The notes beneath the pieces were generated by a model. The model searched no databases. It worked only from the letters and a program-made list of their open reading frames with translations, and was not told where the DNA came from. 9,351 nt of DNA from Synechococcus sp. GFB01 (lineage in GTDB: Bacteria; Cyanobacteriota; Cyanobacteriia; PCC-6307; Cyanobiaceae), in contig NZ_LFEK01000035.1 in assembly GCF_001039265.1 (NCBI RefSeq), forward strand, positions 9,567 through 18,917, given 5' to 3'. This document shows, piece after piece, positions 1 to 7,792 of the stretch. The first letter of the stretch is position 1. Each line of letters starts with the position of its first letter. The position numbers and the translations under genes were made by a program.

Positions 1-35
1 CTGGCTGGGCCGGCCCCAGCTGCCAGGCACCTGAG

Positions 36-599
36 GTGGCTGGCGTCGCTCTCGATCTCGCCTTCTCGGCTGATCCGCAGCTGCAGGAGGCGCTGCGGGC
101 TGACGCGGGCGCCTGGCTCGATCCACTGGCCGGTTTCGAGCTCTGGCAGGCGCTGCTGAGTGCCTGGCTCGGCGATCTGGCCCACGAGCTGGCGCCCGAG
201 CTTCGCTCAGCGGCCTACAGCCTGGGGCTGAGCCTGGTCGATGACGTGGCCATCGCCGCCCTGAACAACGACTGGCGCGGCCAGTCCGGCCCAACCGACG
301 TGCTGGCCTTCGCCGCCCGGGATGAGGGGCCGGAGCAGGCGCCGCCGATGCCTCTGCCCGATCCGGCGGAGCCCGAACCGCTGGAGCTCGGCGACATCGT
401 GATCTCCGTGGAGACGGCCGCCCGCCAGGCGCCCGAGCACGGCAACGACCTGGAGGGGGAGCTGCGTTTTCTGGCCAGCCACGGCCTGCTGCATCTGCTC
501 GGCTGGGACCATCACGACCAAGCCAGCCTGACTGCGATGCTGGCCAGACAGGAGGCGCTGCTGGCACGCTGCGCTGGCGGGAGGCCCGAACGGCGTTAG
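36..599 (+). CDS. ybeY: Endoribonuclease YbeY (16S rRNA maturation RNase)
   Basis: A zinc-dependent single-strand endoribonuclease that acts in 16S rRNA 3'-end maturation and ribosome quality control in the cytoplasm. The UPF0054 signature is intact: SHGLLHLLGWDHH at residues 148-160 supplies the three metal-ligand histidines H149, H153 and H159, preceded by GDIVIS (119-124) and by NNDWRGQSGPTDVLAF (77-92). The proline- and acid-rich stretch at about 99-118 between those blocks is longer than in E. coli YbeY. The length of 187 aa is normal to slightly long. The start is GTG at 36, with a weak AGG at 25-27. The frame stays open to the window edge, so an upstream start cannot be excluded. A TGA at 32-34 in another frame may be the end of an upstream gene, which would put the two genes one base apart. 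dgkA follows after 15 bp. Family identity is sure; the start is moderately sure. Confidence 0.95.
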   Translation: MAGVALDLAFSADPQLQEALRADAGAWLDPLAGFELWQALLSAWLGDLAHELAPELRSAAYSLGLSLVDDVAIAALNNDWRGQSGPTDVLAFAARDEGPEQAPPMPLPDPAEPEPLELGDIVISVETAARQAPEHGNDLEGELRFLASHGLLHLLGWDHHDQASLTAMLARQEALLARCAGGRPERR

Positions 600-614
600 G
601 GTGCCGCTCACGCC

Positions 615-1091
615 ATGGTCAGCCCACTGCCCCACCGCGACACCAGCCTGGACGCCCAGCCGCTGGAGTTGGCCCCCCGCCAGGGCCGGAGCTCCGGGGC
701 GCGCCGGCTGGGCGCCTGGGCCGTGGCCAACGACCTGCCCTCGAGCTTCCGCTATGCGGCCCAGGGGCTGGCCTACAGCTTTCTCAGCCAGCGCAACTTC
801 CGCATCCATGTGGGCACGGGCAGCCTGGCCTTCGGCCTGGGGCTCTGGCTGGCGCTGCCACCGGCCCAGCTGGCCGTTCTGGTGCTCACCGTGGCGGCTG
901 TGCTCGTGCTCGAGCTGATCAACACCGCCACCGAAGCGGTGGTGGATCTGGCGATCGGCCGCAAGTTCCATCCCCTCGCCCGCATCGCCAAGGACTGCGC
1001 CGCGGCCGCCGTGCTCGTGGCGGCCCTGGCCTCGCTGCTGATCGCGCTGCTGCTGCTGCTGCCCCCCCTGCTGGCCCGGCTCGGCCTTTGA
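615..1091 (+). CDS. dgkA: Diacylglycerol kinase family protein (DgkA/UdpK type)
   Basis: A small integral-membrane lipid kinase of the prokaryotic DagK family, which phosphorylates diacylglycerol or undecaprenol with ATP at the cytoplasmic membrane. The family hallmark ELINTATEAVVDL is at residues 100-112 (E100, N103, E107, D111), followed by ARIAKDCAAAAVL at 122-134. Three hydrophobic segments are visible at about 68-98, 127-146 and 141-152, the last merging into a leucine-rich C-terminus encoded by a CTG run and a C7 run (1062-1068). About 40 hydrophilic N-terminal residues precede the conserved core, so the protein is longer (158 aa) than the roughly 120-aa E. coli enzyme. The gene lies 15 bp after ybeY, and its stop (1089-1091) sits just before the amidotransferase gene, suggesting one transcript. 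Substrate preference (diacylglycerol versus undecaprenol) cannot be read from the sequence. Confidence 0.93.
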   Translation: MVSPLPHRDTSLDAQPLELAPRQGRSSGARRLGAWAVANDLPSSFRYAAQGLAYSFLSQRNFRIHVGTGSLAFGLGLWLALPPAQLAVLVLTVAAVLVLELINTATEAVVDLAIGRKFHPLARIAKDCAAAAVLVAALASLLIALLLLLPPLLARLGL

Positions 1092-1277
1092 ATGGGGAGC
1101 ACCAGGCCAGGCCCATGCTGCTCGTTCTCGACAACTACGACAGCTTCACCTTCAACCTGGTGCAATATCTCGGCGAGCTGGCCGGCGAACACCCGCTGGC
1201 CGCCGAGCTGAGGGTGGAGCGCAATGACGCCCTGACTCTCGAGCAGATCCGCAGTCTGGATCCCGCCGCGATCCTGA

Positions 1278-1709
<432 letters not shown>

Positions 1710-1758
1710 TGATCCACCGGCTGGGCTGGGTTAGCGTCGCGGCGTCCGCAGCCAGACC

Positions 1759-1851
1759 ATGCGCCTGCCGTCCGTTCCTGGCCTGAATCCGATCACCCTG
1801 ACCTCGATCGCCCTGAGCGGCAGCCTTCTGGGGAGCGGACCGGCCCTGGCC
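1759..1851 (+). other. Predicted Sec signal peptide of the MBL-fold protein
   Basis: The first 31 codons encode a short polar start with one Arg, a hydrophobic Leu/Ile/Ser/Gly core (about residues 11-29), and GPALA just before a polar Gly-Ser-Gly. ALA is a good signal-peptidase-I site. This part lies upstream of the frameshift, so it is only joined to the rest of the protein if the frame is corrected or slips. Export to the thylakoid lumen or periplasm is inference. Confidence 0.55.
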
Positions 1852-2507
1852 GGCAGCGGCGTGACGATCACCAGCTACGGCCACAGCGCCCTGCTCATCC
1901 AGGGGGCGGTGCCAGCGTGCTGGTGAACCCCTTCAAGGCCGTGGCCTGTGCCACCGGCCTGGCCGAGCCGCGCGTCAGCGCCAACGTGATCCTGGCCAGC
2001 AGCCGCCTCCTCGATGAGGGCGCGCCGGTGGCCAGCGGCAAGTTCCTGGTGGACCCCGGCTCCTACCGTGTGGCCGGTCTCAAGATCGACGGGATCGCCG
2101 CTCCCCACGACCGGGTGGGAGGCCGTCGCTTCGGTCAGTCCACTCTCTGGCGCTGGGAGCAGGGAGGCCTCAGCTTTGCCCATCTGGGTGGCACCGCCGC
2201 TCGCCTGAGCCCCTCCGACAAGGTGATGCTGGGCAGGCCCGACGTGCTGATCATCGGCGTGGGTGGCGGAGCCAAGGTCTACGACGGCAGCGAGGCCGCC
2301 GAGATCGTGCGCGAACTCCAGCCACGGGTCGTGATCCCCGTGCAATACACCAGTGGCAAGCCTCCCAGAGACTGCGACCAGGGCAGCGTCGAGCCGTTCC
2401 TGACAGCTCTTGGCGGGACCCCGGTGAAACGCACGGGCCGCACAGTCAGCCTTCCCGGCAAGCTCAGCGGGGGCCCGGTGGTTGAACTGATGCGGCTCAG
2501 GTTCTAG
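1759..2507 (+). pseudogene. Exported metallo-beta-lactamase-fold protein with degenerate metal site, frameshifted
   Basis: A UlaG-like/UPF0173-like MBL-fold protein of unknown role. ATG 1759 opens a signal-peptide-like N-terminus (hydrophobic stretch about 11-29, possible cleavage after ALA at 31), then GVTITSYGHSALLIQG, the usual first strands of the fold. This frame ends at TGA 1924-1926 after 55 residues, while the family sequence continues in another frame (ASVLVNPFKAV...) to 2507. Adding one G to the run at 1902-1906 joins both parts into 249 residues. Numbered on that protein, the HxHxDH ligand motif is replaced by SSRLLDE (81-87). The usual H-x-G-D-T is HLGGT (142-146), and the usual late His is Q196 in VIPVQY. 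It is therefore probably not a standard metallohydrolase. The 3' end overlaps the convergent aminotransferase gene by 11 bp. A shorter product from GTG 1917 would lack the signal peptide and first strands. Frame break: fairly sure; function: unknown. Confidence 0.82.
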
Positions 2508-3627
2508 GGCCGAGGCCCTCGATGGCGGCGTAGACCCCCCAGAAGCGCCGCATCTGCTCGGTGGTGCCGATACTCACCCGCAACGAGCCATCGATCAGCG
2601 GCTTACCCGCCATGGAGCGCACCAGGATGCCGGCCTCGCGCAGGCGCCGCTCCACGACTCCGGCCGGGGGTTCGGGCCAGATCAGCAGGTAGTTGCCCCC
2701 GGCGGCGTGGTGCCGCACCGCGGCGGCCTGCAGCTGCTCCACCAGCCAACTGCGGGCCCGCTTCACCTCCGCCACGTAGGCATCGGTGTAGGGCTGATCA
2801 GCCAGGGCGGCATGGGCGGCGGTCACGGCGAAGCTGTTGATGTCGTAGGGGCCGGTCACGCGTCCGATGCGATCGATCACGGGTGCGGCCCCGATCGCAA
2901 AGCCCATCCGCAGCCCCGCCAGACCGGCAGTCTTGGCCAGCGAGCGCAGAACCACCAGGTTCGGCGTGGCGCTGAAGTCGGCCAGGGGCAGCACGCTGTC
3001 GCCGGTGAAGGCCTCATAGAGCTCATCCACCACCACCAGGGTGTGAGGAGCGGCCGCCGCCAGCTCCAGGATCGGCTCGGGGGCCAGGCGGGTGCCAGTG
3101 GGGTTGTTGGGGTTGCAGAGCAGCAGCAGGCGGGGATGGGGCTCATCCAGCAGCACATGGCGGATGGCCTCCAGCGGAAAGGCGAAATCCGGCCCCTCGT
3201 AGGCAATGGCCTCGATCGCCATGCCCTGCATGCGGGCACAGGGGGTGTAGTAGCCGAAGGTGGGGCTGGTGGTGAGCAACGTCTCACCGCGGTCGCCATA
3301 GGCGTGGAAGATGGCGTGGATCGCCGCATCCACCCCGTTGAACAGGCCGATCTGCCCGGGGTTGAGGGCATGGGCTAGCGACGGGGAGCCATCCGCCCGT
3401 GGAGCCGAGAGGTTGGCGATCACGGCCTCCCGCAGGCCGTCGTATTCGGGATAGATGGCGATGTGATCGGCCGGGATCGTGCGCAGCGCCTCGACCACCT
3501 TCGGGCTGGGACCGATGGTGTTCTCGTTGAAGTCGAGGCGCAGCAGTCCTCGCCGCCCCTCCAGCGGCGCGCTGTAGGCCTGGAGACTTTCCACCTCCTG
3601 CCGGGCCGGGGGAAATGGCTGCCCCAT
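2497..3627 (-). CDS. hisC: PLP-dependent aminotransferase, histidinol-phosphate aminotransferase (HisC) type
   Basis: A fold-type I aminotransferase that would convert imidazole-acetol phosphate and glutamate to histidinol phosphate if it is true HisC. Residues counted from ATG 3627: LRLDFNENTIGPSP near 29-42 is the HisC-type N-terminal block. NPNNPTG is at 172-178, and the PLP-pyridine aspartate is D201 in VVVDELY. The Schiff-base lysine is K232 in SLAKTAGLAGLRMG, and the substrate-carboxylate arginine is R350 in RVSIGT. The length of 376 aa fits the family. The gene begins inside the argS stop (TGATG, ATG at 3627-3625); GTG at 3630 is an alternative giving a 4-bp overlap. Translation is therefore probably coupled to argS. 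The 3' end overlaps the convergent MBL gene by 11 bp. Related HisC-like enzymes, including the CobD/CobC threonine-phosphate decarboxylases, share this fold, so the family is sure but the substrate is not. Confidence 0.9.
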   Translation of the reverse strand: MGQPFPPARQEVESLQAYSAPLEGRRGLLRLDFNENTIGPSPKVVEALRTIPADHIAIYPEYDGLREAVIANLSAPRADGSPSLAHALNPGQIGLFNGVDAAIHAIFHAYGDRGETLLTTSPTFGYYTPCARMQGMAIEAIAYEGPDFAFPLEAIRHVLLDEPHPRLLLLCNPNNPTGTRLAPEPILELAAAAPHTLVVVDELYEAFTGDSVLPLADFSATPNLVVLRSLAKTAGLAGLRMGFAIGAAPVIDRIGRVTGPYDINSFAVTAAHAALADQPYTDAYVAEVKRARSWLVEQLQAAAVRHHAAGGNYLLIWPEPPAGVVERRLREAGILVRSMAGKPLIDGSLRVSIGTTEQMRRFWGVYAAIEGLGPRT

Positions 3628-5435
3628 CACATCCGCTCCAGGGTCGGGATCCCCAGCAACCCCAGTCCGAGCTTGAGAGTGTCGGCGGTGAGGCGGCAGA
3701 GCGCAAGGCGAGAGGATCGGGCCGGCTCCGGGGCCTTCAGCACCGGCACCTGGTCATAGAAGCGGTTGAACACCTGGCTGAGCTCGAACAGGTAGCTGCA
3801 CAGCCGGTTCGGCAACAGCTCCTCCTCCACCTCCATGATCACGGCATCGAGTCTGAGCAGCTCACGCACGAGGGCCCATTCCTGCGGTTCGGTGAACACC
3901 AGGCTGCCAGCCGTCGACGGCTCGCCGCCCTTGCGGGCGATGCCGGCGATGCGCACCACCGCATAGAGCAGATAGGGCGCCGTGTTGCCGCTGAGGGCCA
4001 GCATGCGGTCAAAGCTGAACTGATAGTTGGTGATCCGGTTGGTGCTGAGATCGGCGTACTTCACCGCCGCCAGGCCCACCGTGGTGGCCACATGGCTGAT
4101 GAAGGCCTCGTCTTCGCTGCGGCCCTCCTCGGCCAGACGACGGCGCAGATCGGCCTCGGCCCGCTCCACCGCCTCATCGAGCAGATCGCGCAGCCGCACC
4201 GTGTCGCCGGAGCGGGTCTTGAGCTTCTTGCCGTCGTCGCCCTGAACCAGGCCGAACGGCACATGCTCGAGCCGCCCGCCCTCCGGCACCCATCCCGCCC
4301 GCCGCGCCACCTGGAACACGGCGGCGAAGTGGCTGGCCTGGCCCGCATCGGTCACGTAGATCACGCGGCGGGCCCCATCCCCTTCGGGCGCGGCAGCGAA
4401 GCGGTAGCGGATCGCCGCCAGGTCGGTGGTGGCGTAGTTGAAGCCACCATCGCTCTTCTGCACGATCAGCGGCAGGGGGTTGCCGTCCTTGCCGCTCACA
4501 CCCTCCAGAAACACACAGCCGGCACCCGCGTCGATCACCAGCAATCCGGCGCGGCGCAGGTCGTCGACCACCGCCTGGAGGTAGGGGTTGTAGAAGGATT
4601 CGCCGCGCTCCTCCAGACGGATGTCGAGCCGGTCGTAGATCGTCTGGAATTCACGGCGACTCTGATCGCAGAGCAGAGCCCAGGCCTGCAGGGAGAGCGG
4701 ATCGCCTGCCTGCAGCCGCACCACCTCCTCGCGGGAGGCGGCCTGAAACGCCTCATCCGCGTCGAAGCGCTGCTTGGCCTGCCGGTAGAAGGCCACCAGA
4801 TCGCCGAGATCCACCGCGTCGGGGTGCTCGAGCGCCTCGGGTGCCACCTGCTTGAGGTGAGTGATCAGCATGCCGAACTGGGTGCCCCAGTCGCCCACGT
4901 GGTTGAGCCTCAGCACCGGGTGCCCCCGGAATTCGAGCACCCGGGCCAGGGAGTCGCCGATGATCGTGGAGCGAAGATGCCCCACGTGCATCTCCTTGGC
5001 GATGTTGGGGCTGGAGAAATCCACAATCACCGGCGGTGGTGCAGCCCCATCGGCTGTCGCCGCCGCTGGTGGCACCCCCAGGCGGGGATCGGCGAGCCTG
5101 GCCGCCACCTCGCTGATCAGCCGCTCGGGGCGGATCGTCAGGTTGATGAAGCCAGGTCCTGCGATCTGAGGGTCCAGACAGAGCTCAGCGAACTCAGGAT
5201 CGGCGTGCAACTCGGCCAGGATCGCCTCTGCGATCCGTCGGGGGGGTTGGGCCAGGGGCCTCGCCAGTGGCAGGGCGCCGTTGGCCTGGAAGTCACCGAA
5301 TTCGGGCTTGCTGGCCGGAGCCAGCTGCGGATCCAGGGGTCTGCCGGCGGCGGCCGCCTCATTCGCCGCCTCGGGGAAGGCCCGCTCCATCGCCGCGCGC
5401 AGCCGGGCTTCGAGGGTTAGTGCGAGGCGGAGCAT
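3627..5435 (-). CDS. argS: Arginyl-tRNA synthetase
   Basis: A class I aminoacyl-tRNA synthetase that charges tRNA-Arg with arginine using ATP. The N-terminal Arg-tRNA-synthetase domain covers about residues 1-105 ([17 protein letters not shown] at 43-59). The catalytic domain carries [20 protein letters not shown] (141-160), containing the HIGH-type motif HVGH at 150-153. It continues with [13 protein letters not shown] (178-190) and [13 protein letters not shown] (403-415), which stands in for the KMSK loop as is usual for ArgS. The C-terminal DALR anticodon-binding domain includes [20 protein letters not shown] and [13 protein letters not shown]. At 602 aa it is of normal length for the family. 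The start is ATG at 5435, just inside the frame-appropriate N-terminal [16 protein letters not shown]. The stop TGA shares one base with the ATG of the downstream aminotransferase. It is divergent from the sulfotransferase gene across a 225-bp gap. No frameshift or missing block is seen. Confidence 0.98.
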   Translation of the reverse strand: MLRLALTLEARLRAAMERAFPEAANEAAAAGRPLDPQLAPASKPEFGDFQANGALPLARPLAQPPRRIAEAILAELHADPEFAELCLDPQIAGPGFINLTIRPERLISEVAARLADPRLGVPPAAATADGAAPPPVIVDFSSPNIAKEMHVGHLRSTIIGDSLARVLEFRGHPVLRLNHVGDWGTQFGMLITHLKQVAPEALEHPDAVDLGDLVAFYRQAKQRFDADEAFQAASREEVVRLQAGDPLSLQAWALLCDQSRREFQTIYDRLDIRLEERGESFYNPYLQAVVDDLRRAGLLVIDAGAGCVFLEGVSGKDGNPLPLIVQKSDGGFNYATTDLAAIRYRFAAAPEGDGARRVIYVTDAGQASHFAAVFQVARRAGWVPEGGRLEHVPFGLVQGDDGKKLKTRSGDTVRLRDLLDEAVERAEADLRRRLAEEGRSEDEAFISHVATTVGLAAVKYADLSTNRITNYQFSFDRMLALSGNTAPYLLYAVVRIAGIARKGGEPSTAGSLVFTEPQEWALVRELLRLDAVIMEVEEELLPNRLCSYLFELSQVFNRFYDQVPVLKAPEPARSSRLALCRLTADTLKLGLGLLGIPTLERM

Positions 5436-5660
5436 GGGCGAGCGGTTTGCTTCACCATAGGATCCTGCACGGTACGCAGCCCTGATCAGGATATCCGCGA
5501 CTCATTCTGGTGCATTGTGATGCGAACTCCCAGCCACAAGACCGGTCGATCAGCCGGGAATCAGAGCTGGCATCAAGCACTCATCTTCGATCAGAACGGC
5601 AAGGATGCCGCACCCAGATGAAGGACAGATCAGGACAACAGCAAACGCATCTAGAGGGCA
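5436..5660. promoter_or_regulatory. Divergent intergenic region between argS and the sulfotransferase gene
   Basis: This 225-bp stretch must hold the promoters of argS (leftward) and the sulfotransferase (rightward), since both genes start from it. I cannot pick convincing -35/-10 pairs. It contains three short perfect palindromes near argS: AGGATCCT (5459-5466), CCTGATCAGG (5481-5490) and GGATATCC (5489-5496). A GAGG at 5654-5657 lies only 3 nt before the sulfotransferase ATG, which is close for a ribosome binding site. No coding potential or RNA gene is evident. The base composition is lower in GC than the argS side. Confidence 0.5.
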
Positions 5661-6845
5661 ATGAATCAGTCCAGATCCAGCACTGAGGCCTCCCCTTCCA
5701 GCCGCCTGGAAGGCGGCGGCAGCATCGACTACCCCTGGTGGGCGCTGACCTTCTGGCATGGAATGGGTCTGAAGACCTGGGCCGGTTTACTGATCGAGGG
5801 GCAGTTCAGGATCTCACCGAGCAAGCTTGGCGTCGCCGCAACGGCAACGATCTTCAGCTGCTTCAATTCCCTGGGGCGCCTGATCACAGACAGGAAATAT
5901 GCACGACGAATGCAGCGATGCCAATTACCGGATGATCCGATATTCATCATCGGGCATTGGCGAAGCGGCACCACGTTCCTGCATGAGCTGATGATCCTTG
6001 ACCCGCGATACTCAACCTCCAACACCTATCAATGCTTTGCGCCAGGCCATTTCATGACCACCCAAGGCTTTACGCGACGCTCCTATTCGAAGTGGCTGCT
6101 GCCAAGCCAGCGCCCTGGCGACAATGTGAAGGCAGGCTGGAAACAGCCCCAGGAAGATGAATTTGCACTCCTGAATCTCGGAGCCCCATCTCCCTATCGG
6201 CGGATTGCCTTTCCCCATCAGCACCCGTCAACCCCCCAGGCGCTCGATATCAGCAAGCTGAGCAGCCGGGAACGGCATCGGTGGCAACAGACTCTGAAAC
6301 AATTCGTGCTACGCCTGCGGCTAAAGGATAAACGCCGGCTGATTCTTAAAAGTCCAACACATACAGCCAGAATCGCCGAGATTTTGAGCATCTTCCCGAA
6401 AGCTCAATTCATCCACATCACCCGTAATCCATACGTCGTCTTCCCATCAACACGAAGAATCTGGCAGGCTCTACATCAGACGCAGAGCCTGCAGAAGCGA
6501 TTGCCAGCCAACCTTGACGACTACATCTTCGCCTGTTTCCAGGAGATGCATGAAGCCTTCTCCCGGGACCGCAAGCTGCTTGGGGAGTGTCAACTCCATG
6601 AGCTGCGCTACGAGGACCTGGTCAGGGACCCGGTGACGGCATTGCGTGACATCTACAGCAAGCTGGGGCTCGGCGACTTTTCAGCCATCGAAAAGGCCAT
6701 TCAGGAACGACTCGATGAGATCAAGAACTACAGGACCAACTCCTATGCACTCCCCGATCAGCTGAAGACCGCGATCGCCAGGCGATGGCAGGATTTCTTC
6801 GTGACGTACTCCTACTCGATGGAGACCGGCGAGCCGATCGGATGA
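5661..6845 (+). CDS. PAPS-dependent sulfotransferase family protein
   Basis: It would transfer a sulfuryl group from 3'-phosphoadenosine-5'-phosphosulfate to an unknown acceptor, perhaps a glycan or small metabolite. The PAPS 5'-phosphosulfate loop is FIIGHWRSGTTFLHELM (95-111). The 3'-phosphate site is FIHITRNPYVVFPSTRRIW (250-268), with R255 and S263. Between them lie QPQEDEFALLNLGAP (162-176) and LILKSPTHTARI (227-238), blocks typical of the Sulfotransfer_3-like bacterial families. The first 90 residues hold a tryptophan-rich, partly hydrophobic stretch (YPWWALTFWHGMGLKTW, 24-40) with no clear signal peptide. Composition stands out: two rows I counted are 29/60 (5881-5940) and 27/60 (6361-6420) G+C, against 47/60 in neighbouring nadC (7321-7380). 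It also uses codons such as AAA, CTA and ATA that the neighbours rarely use. It sits between argS and nadC, which are both on the other strand, so it looks like an inserted accessory gene. One HIP1 site at 6771 argues for a cyanobacterial origin. Confidence 0.9.
   Translation: MNQSRSSTEASPSSRLEGGGSIDYPWWALTFWHGMGLKTWAGLLIEGQFRISPSKLGVAATATIFSCFNSLGRLITDRKYARRMQRCQLPDDPIFIIGHWRSGTTFLHELMILDPRYSTSNTYQCFAPGHFMTTQGFTRRSYSKWLLPSQRPGDNVKAGWKQPQEDEFALLNLGAPSPYRRIAFPHQHPSTPQALDISKLSSRERHRWQQTLKQFVLRLRLKDKRRLILKSPTHTARIAEILSIFPKAQFIHITRNPYVVFPSTRRIWQALHQTQSLQKRLPANLDDYIFACFQEMHEAFSRDRKLLGECQLHELRYEDLVRDPVTALRDIYSKLGLGDFSAIEKAIQERLDEIKNYRTNSYALPDQLKTAIARRWQDFFVTYSYSMETGEPIG
6771..6778. repeat. HIP1 site (GCGATCGC)
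   Basis: An exact HIP1 octamer inside the otherwise atypical sulfotransferase gene. It suggests that the gene came from, or has long resided in, a cyanobacterial genome. Confidence 0.65.
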
Positions 6846-6860
6846 ACGGCTCGACCGGAC

Positions 6861-7742
6861 TCACAGCCAGTCAGCCTCGAAGCGCATGCTCAGATCGAGC
6901 CAGGCGGAACGGGTGATGGGGGCGCTGGTGGAGATCAGATCGATGCCGGTGGCGGCATAGGCCCGCAGCTGCTCCGGGTGCACCCCGGAGGCCTCCAGCA
7001 CCAGGCCATGACCCGCCAGGGATCGCAGACGGGGCACCAGCTGGTTGAGCATCGCCGGACTGAATTCATCGAGCAGCACCGCATCGGCTCCGGCCCGCAC
7101 CGCCGCCTCCGCTTCCGCGGGCGTTTCCGCCTCCACGATCAGCCTGGCCGTCCAGGGCGCCGCCGCCCGTACCGCCGCGATCGCCGCTCCAACTCCCCCG
7201 GGCCAGGCCCAGGCGAGGTGATTCTCCTTGAGCATGGCGGCGTCATCGAGACCGAGCCGGTGGTTGATGCCGCCGCCGCAACGCACGGCGTACTTCTCGA
7301 GCAGCCGCAGGCCCGGCGTGGTCTTGCGGGTGTCGGCCAGGCGCACGCCTGTGCCCTCGAGCGCCGCCACCAGCCGGGCGGTGGCCGTGGCGATGCCGCT
7401 CAGACGCATCGCCAGATTGAGAGCGGTGCGTTCACCGGCCACCAGCGCCGTCGCCGCGCCCTCCAGCTCCAGCAGCCGCTGACCGGCGCGCACCGGCTCG
7501 CCGTCGGCCACCAGCAACCGCACGGCCGCCGCCGGATCGAGCAGCTGAAACAGCGGCTGCACCAGCACACCGCCACAGAACACCCCCTCGTCCTTGGCGA
7601 TCCAGTGAGCCCGGCCGCTGCGGCCCGCCAGGGCCGGGACGGTGAGGTCACCGCGGCCGAGATCTTCCGCCAGCCAGGCGCGCAACTGGGGCTCCAGATC
7701 GACGCCGAACGGCAGATGGGCTGCAGGCGATGGCGCGCTCAT
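6861..7742 (-). CDS. nadC: Nicotinate-nucleotide pyrophosphorylase (quinolinate phosphoribosyltransferase)
   Basis: It catalyses quinolinate + PRPP to nicotinate mononucleotide + CO2 + PPi, the third step of de novo NAD synthesis from aspartate. The diagnostic blocks are all present in order: EDLGRGDLT (26-34), GERTALNLAMRLSGIAT (103-119), TRKTTPGLRLLEKYAV (138-153), RCGGGINHRLGL (154-165), MLKENHL (170-176), VEAET (203-207), LLDEF (223-227) and LEASGVHPEQ (249-258). These include the quinolinate- and PRPP-binding Arg, Lys and His positions known for the family. The 293-aa length is typical. ATG at 7742 is the only sensible start near MSAPSPAAHLPFGVDLEPQ. The gene ends 15 bp from the convergent sulfotransferase stop. 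Its 5' end faces the divergent methyltransferase gene, leaving little room for promoters. There is one HIP1 site inside (7177-7184). Confidence 0.97.
   Translation of the reverse strand: MSAPSPAAHLPFGVDLEPQLRAWLAEDLGRGDLTVPALAGRSGRAHWIAKDEGVFCGGVLVQPLFQLLDPAAAVRLLVADGEPVRAGQRLLELEGAATALVAGERTALNLAMRLSGIATATARLVAALEGTGVRLADTRKTTPGLRLLEKYAVRCGGGINHRLGLDDAAMLKENHLAWAWPGGVGAAIAAVRAAAPWTARLIVEAETPAEAEAAVRAGADAVLLDEFSPAMLNQLVPRLRSLAGHGLVLEASGVHPEQLRAYAATGIDLISTSAPITRSAWLDLSMRFEADWL
7177..7184. repeat. HIP1 site (GCGATCGC)
   Basis: An exact HIP1 octamer inside nadC. Three such octamers in 9.35 kb are more than the less-than-one I would estimate by chance at this GC content, though far fewer than in HIP1-rich cyanobacteria. 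Confidence 0.65.
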
Positions 7743-7792
7743 GGCCGAGGCGGATCGGGTTCTCCATGATTGCGGGCGGGTGGTTCGGCGCC

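Noticed and set aside
2..34. Ten codons ending in TGA (32-34) that could be the 3' end of an upstream gene
   Set aside because: Too short to judge. It is plausible from the one-base spacing to the ybeY start but has no recognisable sequence.
207..971. A 254-codon minus-strand frame opposite ybeY and dgkA
   Set aside because: It is antisense to two well-supported genes, has low-complexity His/Gln/Gly-rich composition and no family motifs.
1047..1068. Five CTG repeats followed by C7 at the end of dgkA
   Set aside because: It encodes Leu/Pro in the C-terminal membrane region and the frame is intact. It is a possible slippage site, but nothing shows a change.
3615..5420. A 601-codon open frame on the plus strand, antisense to almost all of argS
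   Set aside because: It is a mirror of argS created by high GC and strong third-position bias. Its translation is rich in His, Gln, Gly and Arg with no recognisable domain, while argS is certain.
5484..5633. Four GATCAG hexamers at 5484, 5548, 5589 and 5628 in the argS-sulfotransferase gap
   Set aside because: The spacing is irregular, and the hexamer is also common inside neighbouring coding sequence, so it is not a convincing repeat array.
6978..7769. A 263-codon plus-strand frame opposite nadC
   Set aside because: It is the antisense shadow of nadC with Arg/His/Gln-rich composition.
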